64,000 bases of DNA, taken from VRUE01 sp963805455. GTDB taxonomy: Bacteria > Actinomycetota > Thermoleophilia > Solirubrobacterales > 70-9. The position numbers and the translations under genes are program-made. Each line of letters begins with the position of its first letter. Positions within the stretch are counted from its first letter, which is position 1. Below, piece after piece: positions 63,286 through 64,000 of the stretch. The stretch is from contig CAWDUJ010000006.1 of NCBI GenBank assembly GCA_963805455.1, positions 1 through 64,000 on the forward strand, in the 5' to 3' direction. The notes beneath the pieces were generated by a model. The model was not told where the DNA came from. It made no database searches and was given only the letters and a program-made list of their open reading frames with translations.

Positions 63286-64000
63286 GTGAACGAGGAAATC
63301 CTGGTCGTCGAGTGCGGTCTTCTCCGTTATGAGGAGTCGGAGGTGGCCCAACGGTGGCTGCTCGAGGCGCGCCAGGGGAACGAGCTTGCCGACGTGCTGC
63401 TCCTGCTCGAGCATCCGCCGACCTACACCCGCGGCCGCCGTTCGGGCCCCGATGAGCTGCCGATGGCGCCACAATGGTACGAGGCCCAGGGGATCGAGGT
63501 CCACGAGACCGACCGCGGCGGCCGCGTCACCTACCACGGCCCCGGCCAGCTCGTCGCCTACCCGATCGTCTCGCTGAGGCCCTACGGCGACGACGTCCAC
63601 GAGTACGTGCGGCGGCTGGAGCGGGTCGCGATCGCGGCGCTCGCCGAGTTCGGGGTCCGGACCCAGACGATCGGGGGACTGACCGGGATCTGGACCGAGG
63701 GCACGGCCCCCGGGAACGGGGGCAGCCGCGGCGAGGCGCGCAAGATCGGGTCGATCGGCGTCCACGTCAGCCGCGGGGTCACCACCCACGGATTCGCGGT
63801 CAACGTCAACAACGACCTGCAGCCGTTCGAGTGGATCGTCCCCTGCGGGATCGAGGGCTGCAGGGTCACCTCGCTCGCCCGCGAGGTCGGGGCCGAGCAG
63901 GATCTCGGCGCCTTCACGAAGGCGGTGGTGAGCCGGTTCTGCGAGGTCTTCGAGCGCAGCCCGGTGGCGACCGAGCCGGCGGCGCTGGGTCTCGACAGCG
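63286..64000 (+). CDS. lipB: octanoyltransferase LipB (runs off the window)
   Basis: GTG at 63286 (VNEEILVVECGLLRYEE) starts at least 238 codons, cut off by the window end. LLLLEHPPTYTRGRR, DRGGRVTYHGPGQLVAYPIV, KIGSIGVHVSRGVTTHGFAV (catalytic Lys region) and IVPCGIEGCRVTSL (catalytic Cys) are all present. LipB moves octanoyl from ACP to lipoyl domains, the first step in lipoate synthesis, so it fits next to the PDH genes that need lipoate. Its start is 24 nt from the divergent membrane-protein gene. Confidence 0.95.
   Translation, partial: MNEEILVVECGLLRYEESEVAQRWLLEARQGNELADVLLLLEHPPTYTRGRRSGPDELPMAPQWYEAQGIEVHETDRGGRVTYHGPGQLVAYPIVSLRPYGDDVHEYVRRLERVAIAALAEFGVRTQTIGGLTGIWTEGTAPGNGGSRGEARKIGSIGVHVSRGVTTHGFAVNVNNDLQPFEWIVPCGIEGCRVTSLAREVGAEQDLGAFTKAVVSRFCEVFERSPVATEPAALGLDS

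Overview
The window is about 70% GC with densely packed genes, many GTG/TTG starts and frequent ATGA/GTGA overlaps. HspR rather than HrcA in the dnaK operon, a mycobacterial-type inositol-phosphate synthase, an inositol-lipid gene run and secreted proteins with DGDGxGDETQDGCP motifs point to a high-GC actinobacterium. Thermoleophilia (Solirubrobacterales-like) is my best guess, but this is inference from gene content; no rRNA or marker phylogeny is available here.

Layout. 1-100: a minus-strand tRNA with Glu anticodon UUC and an odd hairpin insert in the D-loop. 176-5859: a lipid-modification operon (FAD oxidoreductase fused to DUF1365, cyclopropane-fatty-acid synthase family, alpha/beta hydrolase, SDR) ending in a zinc CDF exporter. 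5860-9892 (minus): lysS, prmC, lgt, argF. 9911-14225 (plus): an EEP-family hydrolase, a Lys-rich histone-like protein, an RNA m5U methyltransferase, an LLM flavin enzyme and a secreted protein. 14235-19832 (minus): a UDG-like protein, a GT4-PHP hybrid, ino1, a CDP-alcohol phosphotransferase, a PAP2/Aur1-like enzyme and a haloalkane-dehalogenase-like hydrolase; ino1 plus the two lipid enzymes look like inositol phospholipid synthesis. 19939-22336: nth, a cytochrome c and a secreted His-rich EEP protein. 22580-31821: dnaK-grpE-dnaJ-hspR, a three-gene ABC exporter joined to it by overlaps, then clpB. 31967-34627: a membrane protein and a large cell-wall hydrolase. 34805-50744: a de novo purine cluster (purD, E, B, C, S, Q, L, F, N, H) interrupted by a GYD protein, a thioredoxin-fold protein, a P450, a cupin and two paralogous secreted proteins. 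50753-55378: SRPBCC, LOG-family and tRNA-Lys genes and a thiamine locus (TPP riboswitch, thiO, fused thiS-thiG, divergent thiE). 55522-64000: the pyruvate dehydrogenase set (lpd, pdhA, pdhB, pdhC) with a DsbA/GST-kappa-like gene, membrane proteins and lipB running off the edge. TPP, lipoate and PDH functions sit side by side.

The most unusual signal is a set of structured repeats at gene boundaries and in protein linkers. Three copies share a 63-nt core (41858, 42572, 60499); two share an identical 20-nt core between unrelated perfect arms (24514, 55470); two larger elements share CAAGGACGCAGGGAG and a GCCATGTTC end (48433, 59732). A possible inverted member lies at 60176, and further long hairpins lie between purE and purB and upstream of the GYD gene. 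They combine conserved cores with arms that change but stay complementary, and several overlap Shine-Dalgarno sequences or start/stop codons. I do not recognise the family.

At least five genes (CFA synthase, the cell-wall hydrolase, purQ, thiO, pdhC) carry frameshifts. So many in housekeeping genes suggests indel errors in the sequence rather than real gene decay.
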